61,210 nt of DNA, from positions 1 through 61,210 of the forward strand of contig CADAIP010000011.1 of NCBI GenBank assembly GCA_902787975.1, given 5' to 3'. The stretch comes from Oscillospiraceae bacterium (lineage in GTDB: Bacteria > Bacillota > Clostridia > Saccharofermentanales > Saccharofermentanaceae). Below are positions 16,809 through 26,328 of the stretch, one piece after another. The notes beneath the pieces were generated by a model. That model worked only from the letters and a program-made list of their open reading frames with translations. It did no database searches and was not told the origin of the DNA. A program made the translations under genes and the position numbers. How positions within the stretch are numbered: the stretch's first letter is position 1; each line of letters opens with the position of its first letter.

Positions 16809-17324
16809 ATGAGTTCTAACAAGGAAACCGTCGCCAAAGGCATTATCATTGCGGCAATTCCGGTCATATTGATCGTGTTGTTTTTCCGGGGGCTTTTTTC
16901 GCTTGCAGGTTTTAAAGTCACCAAGGACCTGTCAGATGATGCAAAGGTAAGCCAGGCAGAGCAGGCTCTATTGCCGGACATCGCTGAATATGTCGACCGC
17001 TATGGTCTGAGAGGATTCCAGGACGTGGACCTTCAGATCGAGACTGTTAAATTTGACAGCATCGATGACCTGGTCAAGGCATTTCCTTATCTTTCATCTT
17101 ATAAATCTGCCCAGACGCATACCGGAAGTGATGTCAAGAATAAGAAAGCCACCATTTATGAGATTGAATCTTTCAAACCTTCCCAGGACAATACATCATC
17201 TCTTCCACTGGATACAAGTTCCATAAAGCCTGAATCCCAGAAGAAAAGCTGGACCTGGGAATACAGCATCTATGAATATAGCGACGGAAGCTGCAGGTTC
17301 GTCATACTGGTCAAGCCGTTTTAA
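16809..17324 (+). CDS. Single-pass membrane protein of unknown function
   Basis: 171 residues with an N-terminal membrane anchor (about 9-35; IIIAAIPVILIVLFFRGLF) and a soluble part facing outward by the positive-inside rule. I recognise no domain. ATG 16809 lies eight bases after GGGAG; the ATGs at 16788 and 16803 are too far from or too close to the site. The DNA-glycosylase gene follows after 48 bases. Confidence 0.6.
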   Translation: MSSNKETVAKGIIIAAIPVILIVLFFRGLFSLAGFKVTKDLSDDAKVSQAEQALLPDIAEYVDRYGLRGFQDVDLQIETVKFDSIDDLVKAFPYLSSYKSAQTHTGSDVKNKKATIYEIESFKPSQDNTSSLPLDTSSIKPESQKKSWTWEYSIYEYSDGSCRFVILVKPF

Positions 17325-17372
17325 CCGCAAACTGTGATAAAGTACGGGTATTAATTCAATCGAGGAATAAGA

Positions 17373-17858
17373 ATGCTCGTACATCCTATAGCACCGGTTT
17401 TCGATAAAGATTCGAAAGTACTGATCCTGGGAAGTTTTCCTTCTGTTAAATCCAGAGAAGAAGGCTTCTTTTACGGGCATCCGCAGAACCGGTTCTGGAA
17501 GGTCACCTCGCGTGTTTTCGGAGAAGAACTTCCCGTTACGATCGATGAGAAAAAGGCTTTCCTAATCAGAAACCACATAGCGGTGTGGGATGTTATCGGT
17601 TCCTGCGAGATAGAAGGTTCTTCAGATTCAAGCATCAGGAACGTTACGGTCAATGACCTGTCGGTCATATTGGATACTGCAGATATCAGAGCAATCTTTT
17701 TGAACGGCAAAAAGGCAGAACAATACTATAAGAAATACATCTTCCCTGCTCTGAACCGCGATGCGGTATGCCTTCCTTCGACTAGCCCTGCCAATGCAGC
17801 ATGGAGCCTTGATAAGCTCACAAATGCCTGGAAGGTCATAAGGGATACCGCAGAATAA
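17373..17858 (+). CDS. DNA glycosylase of the uracil-DNA-glycosylase superfamily (hypoxanthine-type, family 6)
   Basis: 161 residues, matching the short hypoxanthine-DNA-glycosylase group. Visible motifs: VLILGSFPSVKSREEGFFYGHPQNRFWKV near the N-terminus (substrate pocket), AVWDVIGSCEIEGSSD in the middle, IFLNGKKA, and LPSTSPANA near residue 135, which corresponds to the C-terminal loop motif of the superfamily. It would remove deaminated bases such as hypoxanthine from DNA in base-excision repair. GAGGAA precedes the ATG. Confidence 0.85.
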   Translation: MLVHPIAPVFDKDSKVLILGSFPSVKSREEGFFYGHPQNRFWKVTSRVFGEELPVTIDEKKAFLIRNHIAVWDVIGSCEIEGSSDSSIRNVTVNDLSVILDTADIRAIFLNGKKAEQYYKKYIFPALNRDAVCLPSTSPANAAWSLDKLTNAWKVIRDTAE

Positions 17859-17935
17859 CCCAACTCTTTTTGCAACATTTGGTGTTTTTGTTCTGTATAG
17901 AGGGCAACAAACCAAATACAAAAGGGGTTTTTAAT

Positions 17936-18664
17936 ATGAAAAAGTCTGCTGTAACTGCTGTTTCTATAATATTGGTAAGTTCATTCATGTTTTCGGGCTG
18001 CCGTAATGATCCTGAACTCACGCGCGAACAGAAAAAATGGATCTCACAGATGGAAGACTGGTATCCCGATGATGAGTTCACCTACACGCATCACGGTGTG
18101 GCTTTCCTTGGAGCATATCAGGAACATGTCATCATCCTTAAGTCGGAGAACTTCCCTGATTTCACTTTTGAATTCTCAGAAATAGATGGTGAACTCTGCA
18201 GCTATTACCCCACCGAATATCACAGAGAGGCAATAGAAGAATACTATACAGATACTCTTGACGGTTTCTTTGACGCCAGGAAAAAGGAAGTCGTTTATAA
18301 GGATCATGCCTATAAGTCCCGTCCGTGCGAATACATGAGCGATGAGGAATTCATCAAAAAGTACACGACCAACGAACTGGATATCTACCTGACATACAGA
18401 CACAGTGACACTTATCCGACACAGGATGAGATGGTAGCGCAGATTCTGAAATATGCGGATTTTCTCGAAGGAGATTGCGAATTGAACATCTACCTGAAGT
18501 CATCAAGCGGTTCTGAAGAATACGATTATCTTTACGATTTTGTCTGCCACCAAGGTAAGATCACTTGTCTTCTCGTTTATAATGGTGACCGCAAAAGCAA
18601 AGATTATGATGACCTCTGCAGAAACATGCAGTTGGAGGATGCTCTGGAAGAGTACGCGAACTAA
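17936..18664 (+). CDS. Lipoprotein of unknown function (paralogue of 5591-6316)
   Basis: About 242 residues with a lipoprotein signal (MKKSAVTAVSIILVSS, lipobox MFSGC). The mature protein is acidic and Tyr-rich. Motif order follows the lipoprotein at 5591: WISQMEDWYPDDEFTY, an LDGFF segment, EFIKKYTT, then a C-terminal strand region. ATG 17936 follows AAAGGGG; the longer in-frame start at 17870 lies in sequence without coding character. No recognised family. Confidence 0.75.
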   Translation: MKKSAVTAVSIILVSSFMFSGCRNDPELTREQKKWISQMEDWYPDDEFTYTHHGVAFLGAYQEHVIILKSENFPDFTFEFSEIDGELCSYYPTEYHREAIEEYYTDTLDGFFDARKKEVVYKDHAYKSRPCEYMSDEEFIKKYTTNELDIYLTYRHSDTYPTQDEMVAQILKYADFLEGDCELNIYLKSSSGSEEYDYLYDFVCHQGKITCLLVYNGDRKSKDYDDLCRNMQLEDALEEYAN

Positions 18665-18792
18665 TCTGAAGTTTATTAGTATTTTTTCTTAAATCTATCC
18701 CGTTATTATTTTTCCGTTCAAAACAGTATACTTATGTAAGTAAAGGCATTCATTGCGCTTGACGCAATCTGCCGGAAGGGGCTGTTTTGTTT

Positions 18793-19764
18793 ATGAATAC
18801 ATTTTCTGAGAAACTCATCGAAAACGTCAGCAAGGTCATTGTCGGAAAAGATAAGCAGATAGAGCTTTTGCTTGTATCTCTCCTCGTAGGAGGACACGTA
18901 CTGCTTGAAGACGTTCCCGGAACGGGAAAGACCAAGACTGCAAAAGCACTTGCCCAGTCACTTGATCTGGATTTCAAGCGCGTGCAGTTCACGATAGACC
19001 TCCTGCCATCAGACCTTACCGGCATCAACTTCTTCGACCGTGAAGCAAACTCTTTCGTATTCAGAAAAGGTCCTGTTTTTACAAACATACTTCTTGCAGA
19101 TGAGATCAACCGTGCCACTGCAAGAACACAGTCGAGCCTTCTTGAGTGCATGGAAGAAAAACAGGTAACGGTCGACGGCGACACTAGAAAACTCGACCTT
19201 CCCTTCCTTGTTATCGCAACACAGAATCCTGTCGAATCACAGGGTACATTCCCTCTTCCCGAAGCGCAGCTCGACCGCTTCCTCATGATGCTCAAAATGG
19301 ACTATCCTACCCACGATGAGAGCATCTCGATCTTAAAGAGATTTGCGACAGAAGACCCTCTCGACACCCTTGCACCGGTTGCTTCAAAAGAAGAGATCTT
19401 CTCGATGCAGCAACAGGTTAAGAATGTATTCGTCTCTGACCTTCTTTACGACTATGCGGCTCAGATCGTTGAAGCTACAAGAGAGTCATCCGATATCGCA
19501 GTCGGGGCAAGTCCGCGTGCGCTTCTCGCATTCGTATCCGCTGCCAAAGCACTGGCATTTATCCGCGGAAGGAACAACTGTATTCCTGACGACTTTAAAG
19601 AACTCGCAGTGCCTGTGCTTGCGCACCGTCTGACGATCCGTTCACACGGTGCTCTTTCCAAAGACGGAAAATTCATATCAAAGCGTGATACCGCTGCAGG
19701 CATCATTAACGGAATACTCGGCAGAGTTCCCTGCCCCACGGAAGACTTCAGCACTAACAAATAA
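18793..19764 (+). CDS. MoxR-family AAA+ ATPase
   Basis: About 323 residues. Walker A is GTGKT in LLEDVPGTGKTKTAKAL (about residues 40-50); Walker B is LLADEINRA; sensor and arginine-finger motifs follow (IATQNPVESQGTFPLPEAQLDRFL). MoxR ATPases act as chaperone-like factors that mature partner proteins, usually with DUF58 and membrane proteins, as here. The start is either ATG 18793 or a TTG two codons earlier, which is closer to the GGAAGGGG site. Next gene: DUF58, one base after this stop. Confidence 0.9.
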   Translation: MNTFSEKLIENVSKVIVGKDKQIELLLVSLLVGGHVLLEDVPGTGKTKTAKALAQSLDLDFKRVQFTIDLLPSDLTGINFFDREANSFVFRKGPVFTNILLADEINRATARTQSSLLECMEEKQVTVDGDTRKLDLPFLVIATQNPVESQGTFPLPEAQLDRFLMMLKMDYPTHDESISILKRFATEDPLDTLAPVASKEEIFSMQQQVKNVFVSDLLYDYAAQIVEATRESSDIAVGASPRALLAFVSAAKALAFIRGRNNCIPDDFKELAVPVLAHRLTIRSHGALSKDGKFISKRDTAAGIINGILGRVPCPTEDFSTNK

Positions 19765-19765
19765 G

Positions 19766-20896
19766 ATGGAACTACTGGTACTCGTAGGAATACTTTTCGC
19801 GCTGTTTATAGCAGAGATAATCTACTATCGTATTCACGCGCTCGAAAACCTTCACCTAAAAGTCGAATTCTCCAAAGATGTCGCGCAATTCGGTGAAGAC
19901 ATAGAACTGGTCGAGATTGCGGAAAACAAGAAGAGACTCCCTCTGCCCTTCATTATTCTTAAGTTCGAAGCACCACGCGAGATCAAGTTCTACGACATGG
20001 AAAACACATCGACGTCAGACCTGCTCTACCGCACGGACATGCTCACCATGAAAGCATTCTCCAAGCACACGCGCCGCATAAAAGCACAGTGCACGAAGCG
20101 CGGCTATTATGTTTTCCCGAGAGTCGGAATAACCACTTCCGACCTGCTTCTTGTAGAACATTTCACCACGGATTTCCAAAATGAATCCCACCTCACCGTT
20201 CTTCCCGAAGTTCTGGGCGTAGATCAAATGCAGATGCTGACTTCGGTAACGTTAAGTGAGCTCCAGTGCAGAAGGACTCTTCTTACAGATCCGTTCACTC
20301 TTGCCGGCATCCGCGAATATGGTCCCAACGATCCGATGAACATCATCAACTGGAAAGCGAGCGCAAGGACAGGTGAACTGATGGTAAACCAAAACGCATC
20401 CACCTGCGCGCAGAAGGTCCATATCTTCGTTAATCTCGAGTACTACAACACAAAGCATTCCACGTCACTTCTCGAGAAATCGATAAGCCTTGCTTACACA
20501 TATCTCATCGGACTCGCAGAACTCGGAATCCCCGCATCGATATACACCAATGGCGCGGATGTCATATCAGGAGCACCTGTTGTTTCAGAGACGGATCTCG
20601 GTTCTGCCACACTCGATGAACGCGCGATAATGCTCGCCAGGATCGACCTGAAAAATCCCGCTCATTCTTTTGCAGAGACGCTCGAAAAATATATCCGCGC
20701 AACGGAAAGAGATGACTTTATAGTAATCATCTCACCCCAGTACAACGGAGATTTCAGGCCGCTTCTTGCAGAGATGAAATCTCGCCGGCCTTCTCTTTTC
20801 TGGCTCATGCCAAGCTACAGGACAACGCCTGATGCAGAGCCCGAACCTGAGATCGCTCCTTCTTACATGAGATGGGAGGTGCGCGGAAATGACTGA
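19766..20896 (+). CDS. DUF58-domain membrane protein (MoxR partner)
   Basis: 376 residues. An N-terminal membrane segment (MELLVLVGILFALFIAEIIYY) is followed by a beta-rich region and the DUF58 core, with the signature YGPNDPMNIINWKASARTGELMVNQ around residue 195. A vWA-like C-terminal half follows. ATG 19766 lies one base after the MoxR stop with no separate ribosome site, so translation is probably coupled. The next gene overlaps its end by eight bases. Confidence 0.85.
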   Translation: MELLVLVGILFALFIAEIIYYRIHALENLHLKVEFSKDVAQFGEDIELVEIAENKKRLPLPFIILKFEAPREIKFYDMENTSTSDLLYRTDMLTMKAFSKHTRRIKAQCTKRGYYVFPRVGITTSDLLLVEHFTTDFQNESHLTVLPEVLGVDQMQMLTSVTLSELQCRRTLLTDPFTLAGIREYGPNDPMNIINWKASARTGELMVNQNASTCAQKVHIFVNLEYYNTKHSTSLLEKSISLAYTYLIGLAELGIPASIYTNGADVISGAPVVSETDLGSATLDERAIMLARIDLKNPAHSFAETLEKYIRATERDDFIVIISPQYNGDFRPLLAEMKSRRPSLFWLMPSYRTTPDAEPEPEIAPSYMRWEVRGND

Positions 20897-22157
20897 CATA
20901 AGAGATATCTACTCCACACGCCAGACGACCAAAGACATTGAAGGAAACAATGTAATCACCGTGCGCGACAGCCTTCTTGCCGAGTGCCTGTTATCGATCA
21001 TCATGGGCATCACTCTGCTCTCATGCCTGGTGGTATTAAGGAGCTACATAGACATCATCGACGTCAGCATGTATATGCAGTTCGTGCCGCTTCTGATGAC
21101 TGTTGTTCACGTGCTTATCAGAAGGACCACGATCAAATCGCAGTTCCTGATATTCATTCTTCATGTTATATCTGATGTGCTGTTCTTCTTCGCTGTCACC
21201 AGCATTCCTGTTCTCCAGTTCGGAAACAGCATTGCAAACAAGGTTTATCTTGGCGCGATACTTATTGCATTTACACTGTTCTCACTGTTCTACAGATTAA
21301 AGCCGGCGTTTACTGCCTCAGACCATGAATTCATAGTCTTCCCTGCAGTAATCCATATAGTCTTTTATCTGCTTTATGTGGTTGCAGATCAGGAGAAGTA
21401 TTCCCGCAACATAATCATCCACGCGGTAATAATCGCCGTGCTCTTTATAGTCATGCGCCAGATAGCTGTTTTCGACGCCAAGTTCTATCATTCGATACAC
21501 AAATCGTCCAAGCCGATGTCCCTTCTCAGAAAGCAGAACAACAAGACGATAGCAGGGCTTCTGGCCATCATCACGGTAGCTTTGCTTGCACTCACCGTAT
21601 TCCCCATCGACTGGCTGTCAAATATCCTCCTGACAGGCATAAAAGTTATCGTCGGTTTCATTGTTTTTCTGATCTCAGCAATAGCAAAGTTTTTCAAGGA
21701 TGATTCCACAGTCACCATTCCGATGCAGGTAGCTGAACTTTCAGAACAAGGGGGCGAGATAAATCCTTATCTTGAGATCTTCGGAAGAATGCTCGCATTT
21801 CTTTTCCTGACCGTTGTACTGATCCTCATCATTAACGCGGTCCGTATCCTTATCAGGAATGCTCCGAGATTCAAGAAAGAAGGAGTCGACGAATCCGGCG
21901 CTCTCACCGACACTATCGAAGACATCCGTCCCGAAAAGAGATCCTTCACGACAAAAGGCCTCAACTTCGGCACAGGCCACGAACGCCGCATAAGAAAGCA
22001 GTTCTACGCCAAGACCCGCAGAGCCATGAAAAAGGGTCTTCCCGTCTCAAATTCATCCACACCCGGCCAGATCGAAAACGTCCTGCTCTCTGCCGGCGAC
22101 CGGGAGATCTCCGGCCTCAGAAAAGAATACGAGAAAGTGCGTTACGGAAAACGTTAA
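20889..22157 (+). CDS. Polytopic membrane protein of the MoxR/DUF58 operon
   Basis: 422 residues with about eight membrane segments and a cytosolic C-terminus (about 330-422). The tail ends in a helical motif (TRRAMKKGLPVSNSSTPGQIENVLL) reminiscent of the DUF4129 tail that follows transglutaminase domains in similar operons. No transglutaminase domain is seen here. The gene overlaps DUF58 by eight bases. The operon probably builds or services a membrane complex; its substrate is unknown. Confidence 0.75.
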   Translation: MTDIRDIYSTRQTTKDIEGNNVITVRDSLLAECLLSIIMGITLLSCLVVLRSYIDIIDVSMYMQFVPLLMTVVHVLIRRTTIKSQFLIFILHVISDVLFFFAVTSIPVLQFGNSIANKVYLGAILIAFTLFSLFYRLKPAFTASDHEFIVFPAVIHIVFYLLYVVADQEKYSRNIIIHAVIIAVLFIVMRQIAVFDAKFYHSIHKSSKPMSLLRKQNNKTIAGLLAIITVALLALTVFPIDWLSNILLTGIKVIVGFIVFLISAIAKFFKDDSTVTIPMQVAELSEQGGEINPYLEIFGRMLAFLFLTVVLILIINAVRILIRNAPRFKKEGVDESGALTDTIEDIRPEKRSFTTKGLNFGTGHERRIRKQFYAKTRRAMKKGLPVSNSSTPGQIENVLLSAGDREISGLRKEYEKVRYGKR

Positions 22158-22161
22158 GACG

Positions 22162-22199
22162 TGAAAACAGGATGCCTCCTAAGAGACACCCCGTTTTCA
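22162..22199. terminator. Bidirectional terminator between converging operons
   Basis: TGAAAAC (22162-22168) pairs with GTTTTCA (22193-22199), with a partly paired interior (GG-TG against CAC-CC). A and T runs on the two flanks suit termination in both directions for the MoxR operon and the ABC operon. Confidence 0.7.
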
Positions 22200-22219
22200 A
22201 TCTTCTCTTCTATTCCCTA

Positions 22220-24559
22220 TTACTCAGTGATGAGCGAATATGCTGATATCTTTTTGATCTTGCGGGACAGTGCATATACCAGGATGTAGGATATGATGAC
22301 CCCGAAAATAATGACTGATATGAACATCCACGGATCAGCTACCATGTTGCTCTTTGAGACACCGAAGGCACTTAAGAGTATCGTCAGAAAGCCATTGGCA
22401 TTCAGGATGCCGACTACCGCACCGATACTGATTCCGGCTGTGATGGCCGGCATCAGTGAAAGCGAAAGCTCTGTCCTTAACTGGTTGCTTGTAAAGCCCA
22501 AAGCTTTTTTGATGCCGAGTTCTTTCTGGTTCTTGATGATGATCGTCTTTATCAGGAGCATCATCGTGAGCCATATGACCATAACGGATACGAGAACAAG
22601 AACTATGCAGATTACTCTGGACAGGGTAATGATAGGATCATTGCCGTTAGCAAGTTCCGTGCAGCTATTCAGATATACTCTGAGTCTGTCTCCAAAAACA
22701 TCCTCTATGCTTTCGACCACTTTCGTTGCCTTAACAGGATCGGAGTTTTCGACATTAACGTATATACTTCCCTTAAAGCACTCGTATCCGAGATGGTTAG
22801 CGCCATCCTCATTCATCATGACAAACAGACCGTAGTTTTCTGTCCCCTGACCAAATCCGGTTACTGTATATTCAAAGTTTGAAGTACCGGATGTAAGGAC
22901 TATCATGTCGCCTATCATGATCCCTCTGTTCTCGGAAAGCTTCTTTCCGATTACGATCTCATCGTCATATTGAGGAAGTCTTCCTTCAAGAAGGTTTACA
23001 TCAGGAATCGAGTTCCAGTCTTCTGCTACTTCTATCTGAACACTGTTTCCTTCATAAGCAGCCGAGAAAGAATCTTTCCACCAGACATCAGTAACATATG
23101 GCAGATCAGATATTTCATAGATCGGATCATCATCATTTACGCTTACCCAGATATCCGAATAGTTGTCCGTCAGGAGCTTTTGAAGATTAACAGGTTCAAC
23201 GCCGATGTTGTATCCGACAAAGACTGCCATGGCGAGGCTTATTCCGATCGCACTCATTACAACAGTAACAAGAATATTCTGTTTCTTTGCAGCAAAAGAA
23301 CTCTTCAAAGCCATAAGCCAGACCAAAGGTCCTGAAGAAGTCTCCAAAGAGACAACATTTCTTTTGAAGGTGTGGCTCTTAAGTCCGAATCTAAGTGCGA
23401 TTACCGGATCTAATGACTTGATCGAACTTGTTGATTTCAGTGCCACAAGGAACGAAGATCCTATGATCACGATTAAAGTAATGATAAGTGACTCCGGATC
23501 AAAAGGGTGTTCCCATGACATATATGCAATGGATCTTAATGCCACCTCAAGAGGTGAGATTATAAGATAGATGAGGCCTGTGCTTATGACACATCCGATT
23601 CCTGCCGTAATAACAAATTCGAGTATATGCGCAGTCCTGATCTGGTGCGCTGTATATCCGAGTGCTTTTAATGCTCCGATATTTGTGATGTTCTGTTCGA
23701 TACTGTTCGTGATCCTGAAGTAGATTACGATCAGGACAACCATCGTGATGATGATCGCAAAAGCGCAGAAGAATACAGAGATGATATCGATCATCTGGGT
23801 GTACATAAGCTTCAGTTCATTAATCGAATTGACGCCTGACGCGATACCTCTTGAATCGAACTCGTTACAGATCTTGTTATATTCTTCGTCGATATCCACA
23901 CCGTCTGCAAGCTGAATAACGATCTGGTCTATAGGTCTTGTATTCTCGCTGTTGATCTCGCTTAAGGTAACCGGATCTATATAGAATATCTCATAAAGAG
24001 AAATGCTTTCATAGAATCCTGCAACAGTGAATGTCCTTTCTCTTCCGTTTATCTTCAGAGTAATCTCATCACCAAGTCCGTAAGCACCCTTGAAGATCTC
24101 CTGGTTGTAGAGCCTGGACATGTAGATAGGTTCATCCACAATATCACCGTACAGATCGACAAACTGAGGTCTGTCTATCTCGCCCCACTCACCGTATGCT
24201 GCATAACCATAAGTGCCGTTGACATTATCCATCGCGTTCTTATTGTCCGGATCAATATCATCTCTTACGATCTCCGTTTGCAAGTATGTCGCAGGGACAA
24301 GTTCGTAACTGTCAACTTCCGGCAAGGAAGAGATATAGTCAACAATAGAATCTCTTTCTTCCTGGTCAAATGTCGCAAAATATACCATGAGGTCAGGTGA
24401 ATTGAGTTCTTCCACCTTTCTCTCAAACTGGGAGTTGTATCCTGATACAAGCATAAGTCCTATCTGCATCATGAATGACGACAATATGACGATCAGAAGG
24501 AAGCTGACCATGTGGGACATGTCCTTGCGGAAGTTTGCTTTAAGCAGTTTTCCTAACAT
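22220..24559 (-). CDS. ABC transporter permease with two FtsX/MacB-type domains
   Basis: 779 residues. An N-terminal membrane helix, a large extracytoplasmic domain (about 45-250), an FtsX-type four-helix block, a second extracytoplasmic domain, and a second FtsX block near the C-terminus. Each block carries the family pattern (IGALKALGYTAHQIR and LGIKKALGFTSNQLR). Such permeases drive mechanotransmission or peptide/lipid export with a cytosolic ATPase. The ATPase gene ends three bases upstream. The operon also contains a CARDB-like membrane protein and lies beside a two-component system, suggesting a regulated envelope-stress or peptide-resistance exporter. Confidence 0.85.
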   Translation of the reverse strand: MLGKLLKANFRKDMSHMVSFLLIVILSSFMMQIGLMLVSGYNSQFERKVEELNSPDLMVYFATFDQEERDSIVDYISSLPEVDSYELVPATYLQTEIVRDDIDPDNKNAMDNVNGTYGYAAYGEWGEIDRPQFVDLYGDIVDEPIYMSRLYNQEIFKGAYGLGDEITLKINGRERTFTVAGFYESISLYEIFYIDPVTLSEINSENTRPIDQIVIQLADGVDIDEEYNKICNEFDSRGIASGVNSINELKLMYTQMIDIISVFFCAFAIIITMVVLIVIYFRITNSIEQNITNIGALKALGYTAHQIRTAHILEFVITAGIGCVISTGLIYLIISPLEVALRSIAYMSWEHPFDPESLIITLIVIIGSSFLVALKSTSSIKSLDPVIALRFGLKSHTFKRNVVSLETSSGPLVWLMALKSSFAAKKQNILVTVVMSAIGISLAMAVFVGYNIGVEPVNLQKLLTDNYSDIWVSVNDDDPIYEISDLPYVTDVWWKDSFSAAYEGNSVQIEVAEDWNSIPDVNLLEGRLPQYDDEIVIGKKLSENRGIMIGDMIVLTSGTSNFEYTVTGFGQGTENYGLFVMMNEDGANHLGYECFKGSIYVNVENSDPVKATKVVESIEDVFGDRLRVYLNSCTELANGNDPIITLSRVICIVLVLVSVMVIWLTMMLLIKTIIIKNQKELGIKKALGFTSNQLRTELSLSLMPAITAGISIGAVVGILNANGFLTILLSAFGVSKSNMVADPWMFISVIIFGVIISYILVYALSRKIKKISAYSLITE

Positions 24560-24562
24560 TTC

Positions 24563-25324
24563 TTACCATCCCATCTCCGTGAGGAAACTGCGTAACTTGT
24601 CATGGCGTGCGCGGTCACCCGAAACATAGGGACCGAGATCACACTCTCCGCTGATAGTACCGTCTTTAAGATATATGATCCTGTTTCCTCTTCTTGCGGA
24701 TTTCATATCGTGAGTGACCATGAGTATCGACTGACCTTTATTATTTACATCAGTCAATACATTCAACACCTGATCAGAAGACGAGCTGTTCAGAGCTCCC
24801 GTAGGCTCATCCGCAAACACCATGTCAGGTGAGTTGATAATTGCACGGACGATACCTACTCTCTGTGCTTCACCGCCAGAGAGCTGGTTCGGGAACTTGT
24901 TCCAAAGCTTGGGTTCAATGCCGACCTGCTTCAGAAGTTCTTTGGCATTTGCATTAAGCTTTCTTTTGTTCTGACCTGTCAGAAGACCTGCTGTAAGGAC
25001 GTTGTCCAGAACGCTCATGGAATCCATGAGATATACCTGCTGGAAAACGAATCCGCAGTGCTTTCTTCTGAAGATGGCCAATTGGTCACTGTTAAATTCT
25101 GTTATGTTTCTGTTTGAGAAATAGACTTTTCCAAGGCTTGCCTTATCCATTCCGGACAATGCATATAGAAGTGTCGATTTACCTGCACCGGAAGATCCCA
25201 TGATGACCGTAAAGTCACCTTCGTAGATCTCCGTGTCCAGATTCTTTATGACATGCTGCATTACACCGCCTGAGGAAAAGCTCTTACAAAGTTTCTCAGT
25301 TCTGATAATGCTTTTCTTAGGCAT
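24563..25324 (-). CDS. ABC transporter ATP-binding protein (MacB/LolD type)
   Basis: 253 residues. Walker A GSSGAGKST, Q-loop FVFQQVYLMDSMSVLDNV, signature LSGGEAQRVGIVRAI, Walker B MVFADEPTGALNS, and the switch His in VTHD are all present, so it should be an active ATPase. The sequence type is that of MacB/LolD-like ATPases paired with FtsX permeases. The start overlaps the CARDB-like gene by eight bases. Confidence 0.95.
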   Translation of the reverse strand: MPKKSIIRTEKLCKSFSSGGVMQHVIKNLDTEIYEGDFTVIMGSSGAGKSTLLYALSGMDKASLGKVYFSNRNITEFNSDQLAIFRRKHCGFVFQQVYLMDSMSVLDNVLTAGLLTGQNKRKLNANAKELLKQVGIEPKLWNKFPNQLSGGEAQRVGIVRAIINSPDMVFADEPTGALNSSSSDQVLNVLTDVNNKGQSILMVTHDMKSARRGNRIIYLKDGTISGECDLGPYVSGDRARHDKLRSFLTEMGW

Positions 25325-26231
25325 ACTTCTTTTCCCTTACCTTGCGAATAATACTTACTACAACAATAATAACAACGATTGCACCGACAGCAGCGATAAC
25401 ATATACAATGTTAAATGAAGGTGCTGTCTCAGCTTCAAGCTCAACTGGTACCGGCTCACTTACCGTAAGCTTGATCGTTTTAGTTAACTCATAAGACTTA
25501 CCGTCGATATCCTCATAAGTAATCTTAACTTTAACATCATCAGAGCCTGCCGAAGCGCCTTTCAAAGAAAGATCGATAGTTGAGTTTGCACCCTTTTCGA
25601 GATTGCCAACGATGGTATCAGCTTCGTTGATCGTATCACCTGCAACACTGACAGCCACATTATAGATATCAGTCTTGCCTGTGTTGTTGAGCTTCATCGA
25701 AAAACTCGTCTTGCTGCCGATCTCAATATCGCTCTTTGTGAGTTTCAAGTCAGACACGGAAAGTTCAGGTGTCTGATAGATGGGAATTACGATCTCTGAA
25801 GAATCCTGGAAGTACATCTTGTCCCTGTCTTCGAACTCATAACTTACTGTCAGAGTGTAAGGCTTGGGAGCAAGATCGCTTCTTGTAGCCATCTTAACAG
25901 TAACATCGAATTCTTCTTCGTCTTCAACTGTATCAACATAATAGACATTGGTTCCGGATACAGGATACATCTCATTGTCTTCGCTCGTGAATGCGATCTT
26001 AATGTTGTAAAGATGAGTATCTTCTGATTCATTTATGAAATGAACTGTAAGGTCGAACTCATCGCCTGCATTGACTCTGTCCTTGCTGATCTCACTTCCC
26101 GTGACGATAAGCCTGGGGGTGTAAAAATCTGCACGTACCGTCTGGCTGAACTGGGCAAGTCCCGAAAGGCCGGCAACTGCCACTGCTGCGCTTGCTGTTG
26201 CAGTAAAGATCCTGGTTAATAACGTTTTCAT
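25317..26231 (-). CDS. Secreted, membrane-anchored NEW3/CARDB-like accessory protein
   Basis: 304 residues: a signal peptide (residues 1-34, ending around VRADFYTP), two Ig-like beta-sandwich repeats of the CARDB/COG1361 type (about 38-150 and 155-265; LNNTGKTDIYNVAVSV is characteristic), a C-terminal membrane helix (about 275-297) and a short basic tail. It is probably an extracellular partner of the ABC permease, as similar genes often sit directly before an ABC ATPase. It is the first gene of the operon, behind direct repeats that look like a response-regulator site. Confidence 0.8.
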   Translation of the reverse strand: MKTLLTRIFTATASAAVAVAGLSGLAQFSQTVRADFYTPRLIVTGSEISKDRVNAGDEFDLTVHFINESEDTHLYNIKIAFTSEDNEMYPVSGTNVYYVDTVEDEEEFDVTVKMATRSDLAPKPYTLTVSYEFEDRDKMYFQDSSEIVIPIYQTPELSVSDLKLTKSDIEIGSKTSFSMKLNNTGKTDIYNVAVSVAGDTINEADTIVGNLEKGANSTIDLSLKGASAGSDDVKVKITYEDIDGKSYELTKTIKLTVSEPVPVELEAETAPSFNIVYVIAAVGAIVVIIVVVSIIRKVREKKYA

Positions 26232-26270
26232 GTGGTTCTATCTCCGTTTCCATTTTTAGTTATCACGGAG

Positions 26271-26313
26271 ATTCTACAAAAAACAACCTTAACTGACTTT
26301 GCGCCAACCTTAA
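26271..26313 (-). promoter_or_regulatory. ABC-operon promoter with direct repeats, candidate response-regulator site
   Basis: On the minus strand TTAAGGTTG occurs twice, at 26305-26313 and 26284-26292, with 21 bp (two helix turns) between starts. TAGAAT at 26271-26276 can serve as -10, and there is no standard -35. This layout fits an OmpR/PhoB-type activator binding upstream of a weak promoter; the adjacent two-component genes are the natural candidates. Confidence 0.6.
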
Positions 26314-26328
26314 GATAAGCTTAATTTT

